Shown here piece after piece: positions 61,536-64,000 of a DNA stretch of 64,000 nt. The DNA is taken from contig NC_090288.1 of assembly GCF_037392515.1 (NCBI RefSeq), forward strand, positions 57,707,673-57,771,672, in the 5' to 3' direction. Under the pieces are notes generated by a model, which had not been told where the DNA came from, did not search any database, and worked only from the letters and a program-made list of their open reading frames with translations. Source of the DNA: Haliotis asinina (lineage: Eukaryota; Mollusca; Gastropoda; Lepetellida; Haliotidae). Position 1 is the first letter of the stretch. The number at the start of each line of letters is the position of its first letter. The position numbers were made by a program, and so were the translations under genes.

Positions 61536-63019
61536 GTAAAACATTGTTGATGAGAGTATTTTATTCTGCAGTGTGTAGCTTATAAAATGCAAGTGGTAAA
61601 CAGAGCGACTGAGTATTAGAGATTAGGTATTTTCCAGCCATAGGACATTAATTATTATGTACTGTAAATCCTATCTTACATTTGCTGATTATTACATTAC
61701 TTTTGATGGGTTCACTTGATGACTTAGTCTTTTGAAAAATTTGGAAGATGGCCACAGATCATGATAGGTCCAGGAGGAGAGATATAATAAGTTGCATGCA
61801 TCTTTTCGAGGGTTTCGAGTTAATGCATTTGCCTTTTTTTAGGGCATTATAAATTCATGAGCCTCATAGCAATCAGATCTGTGACATATTTAATAAAGCA
61901 CATATCAAAATGTATTACAGTTGCATAATGGTCCAGTAGGTGATCTGTGAAATATAATTATGGTAAAAGCATGAGACAGGAAGCAGTAGAAAGAGAAATA
62001 ATTAGAGCATTTACCTGCTGGTTACTTGCATATTTATGGATTGTTACACTGGTTGTTGTATGAAGAGTATCAGTCGGAGTTTCTGTGTGATGATTGCCTT
62101 GTTGCCTGTTATGAATATGTTAGTTTATAAAGTCAGAGAAGAAGTTGTGTTTCGCTTGTAAAATATGTTGGGATGTATTCAGACACATGATGTGATCCTC
62201 AACTGCAGGCCTGGTAGAGGAAGGGAGGTAGTATCAATGAAGTTATCTCCCCTGCCATGTCTGTGAAGCAGTATGCTAAAGTTATTGAGTGTTCCATTGA
62301 ACAAGTTGAACATAAATACAAATGCGAGATGCATGCCATACATAATATTTATTACACTGCATATACTTGAAATTCCCCTATCCTTTTGATAAGTCAAATT
62401 TTGTTTGGGTTTGAAGTCTAAAAATATATCATATATTTATAACTTCCCAGTTCCTCTTCTTTCTGCATGGAGGAGCTGTTTTGTCTGTCTGTATGTCTAG
62501 TGATATGCAGAGGAACAAATCCAGCGAGAGAGTGTGTGACTGTGTGTGTACTTATTTAAGTCTCCCCACTAACAGCTAATTTGTTATGTTAGCCACCCAC
62601 ATGGGTTATGGGAGATGTTTTCTGGATTTATACTTAAAAAGAACAAAACTAGAACAGACAACACATTCCCTCCACATACAGGACATATTGACACTTCCAA
62701 GAACCAGTGTATGCAACCCAAACCCACCCTGTCCCCACCCAACACATGCACACACATGCAACACATGCATACACATGCTTACCCCACCCCCCACGCATCC
62801 ACTGTTTTATCCCAATATTCCAGTAATACACACAAATTTGTGTGCCGAATACACACACATCACACATACATTCGGTTCCACCAGGATTGGTTTCCTTTGT
62901 GGGTATCTTTGCTCATACTGTTGGTTTGCTTTTTTCGGAAGGGAGTATTTTCAGAACACTGTGATATACACTGTAACATGTACATTGATTTCCAGCCACT
63001 GATAAGGCTCAATAAAAAA

Positions 63020-63352
63020 AGTGAAATGTTTCTTTGGCATTGACGTGTCACTTTTATTTGTGTGCGTAACACTTTTTTATTGACATTACAAAAATTAATT
63101 TTGACTTGGCCGCATCTTGATCATACATTTGTCCACTATAAGGATGAGTGTCTGTAAGAAGGACTGACTGAATCTACAGCTCATGAAAACGTGCTAACCT
63201 TCCCAAGCTGTATTTCCGAGAGGAAAAAAACATAATGTGTTCCTTCTTCATCACTTTTTTCCTATCAAAAATTAAAACTATAGTCCTACCACTGACGTCA
63301 TTGTTTAAAGAATTGTGCCCAAGAGACATTTAATTTTTTTATGCAGCCTCAC
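63020..63352. mobile_element. MITE family C, copy 3 (inverted)
   Basis: gtgaaatgtttctttggcat and tgacgtgtcacttttatttg at the left, gtgcccaagagacatttaat and atgcagcc at the right; reverse complement of 53810-54148. Confidence 0.7.
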
Positions 63353-64000
63353 GTGGACCGCCTCTGTGTTGTAGAACCCCTGCCCTCAGACGGGATAGTT
63401 GCTGGCTTGGTTCATGCATAGTTTGACTGATGTATGGGCAGATACAACTTTTTGAGAAAGGGGACTAGCATAAGTGATTTTCACCGTTTTATAAGAGTGG
63501 TAAAAAAACACAACAAAAAGCTTTTAAAAACCCACACACAATAGAAAAGAGGGGCTAGGGGTTACGCACATGTGCACACACACCCCTGTGGATCCCCCTT
63601 ATGTCATGTAAAACTAAGCCATTGTTTTTTACACTGTATAAAAGTGGAGATCTGGACGATCACATACACAAATGCACATGCATGTAGACTGCTATACAAA
63701 CAGAAATTGGCATGCATGAACCTTACTTTATATTAATTAATACTTAATACTTTGTGTTAGTGCCATATTCTTGAAGGCCAGGTAAAACCATATTATATTT
63801 CACTTCAACCTTCGTTTTTATCAAAGCATGTGAGAATTAAAACTGACGAAATCATGGACGAAAATTGATTTTGAATTATAGCTGCTATTTAGACATTCCA
63901 TGGTTGAACGGTATCTTACCAAACAGTACACTGTTTCATTTCCAACTCATGCCTACTGGTTACAGTTTTGTTCTTCAGTCACATTGTTTCAATTTTACTG

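Larger units (their letters stand above)
60823..64000. other. Downstream of CCDC51: intergenic with repeats
   Basis: Contains a partial family 1 SINE (61320-61535, plus), a CA-rich simple-sequence stretch (62730-62870) and MITE family C copy 3 (63020-63352). Overlapping ORFs at 62586-63072 on both strands are products of the CA-rich sequence. No gene seen to the window edge. Confidence 0.5.

Noticed and set aside
62586..63072. Several overlapping ORFs on both strands (up to 142 codons)
   Set aside because: They arise from a CA-rich simple-sequence tract; compositions are repetitive and no homology is recognised.

Overview
This is a 64 kb stretch of an animal nuclear genome: AT-rich, intron-rich and full of repeats, with GT-AG splice sites and no bacterial gene organisation. 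It is most likely a vetigastropod mollusc of the abalone (Haliotis) type. That assignment is an inference from recurring repeats with GTGA/CACT tails and cores resembling gagtttagttttacgccgc, which I associate with abalone DNA, and from the gene content.

Four protein-coding genes can be supported. (1) On the minus strand at 5208-5409 is the first coding exon of a reelin-like secreted protein; the rest lies off the left edge. (2) On the minus strand at 16396-28075 is a complete 13-exon ORC5 gene (origin recognition complex subunit 5, 447 aa predicted). All junctions use GT-AG and all phases agree. (3) On the plus strand at 31216-43432 is a complete 3-exon LHFPL-family tetraspan gene (268 aa, closest to LHFPL3/4). 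(4) On the plus strand at 59349-60795 is a 2-exon CCDC51/MITOK gene (358 aa, mitochondrial inner-membrane potassium channel). The order and orientation RELN(-), ORC5(-), LHFPL3(+) are those of human 7q22, so the left two thirds of the window appears to be an ancient microsynteny block. CCDC51 is not part of that block in human.

Layout: 1-4.6 kb holds two convergent degraded non-LTR retrotransposons, inside the first reelin intron. 4.84-5.2 kb is a tandem repeat running up to the reelin splice donor. 5.4-16.4 kb is the reelin/ORC5 intergenic region, with MITEs, a 35-bp minisatellite of about 1.35 kb, a perfect 3 x 50 bp tandem and a piggyBac-type MITE. 16.4-28.1 kb is ORC5, whose introns hold SINEs, MITEs and an antisense Tc1 transposase relic. 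28.1-31.2 kb is the divergent ORC5/LHFPL upstream region. 31.2-43.4 kb is LHFPL, whose introns hold SINEs, a 5S-rRNA-headed SINE and a Mutator-like MITE nested in a SINE. 45.5-48.0 kb is a mariner element broken by a TTAA-flanked MITE. 56.4-58.5 kb is a dead pogo/Tigger element with its TA target duplication. 59.3-60.8 kb is CCDC51. The rest is intergenic DNA with simple repeats.

The genes do not form a functional pathway: extracellular signalling, DNA replication, a membrane tetraspan and a mitochondrial channel. Their shared interest is conserved gene order. I found no CRISPR array, no intact tRNA or rRNA gene, and no clearly new gene system. The least explained coding-like signal is an orphan candidate exon at 54953-55098.
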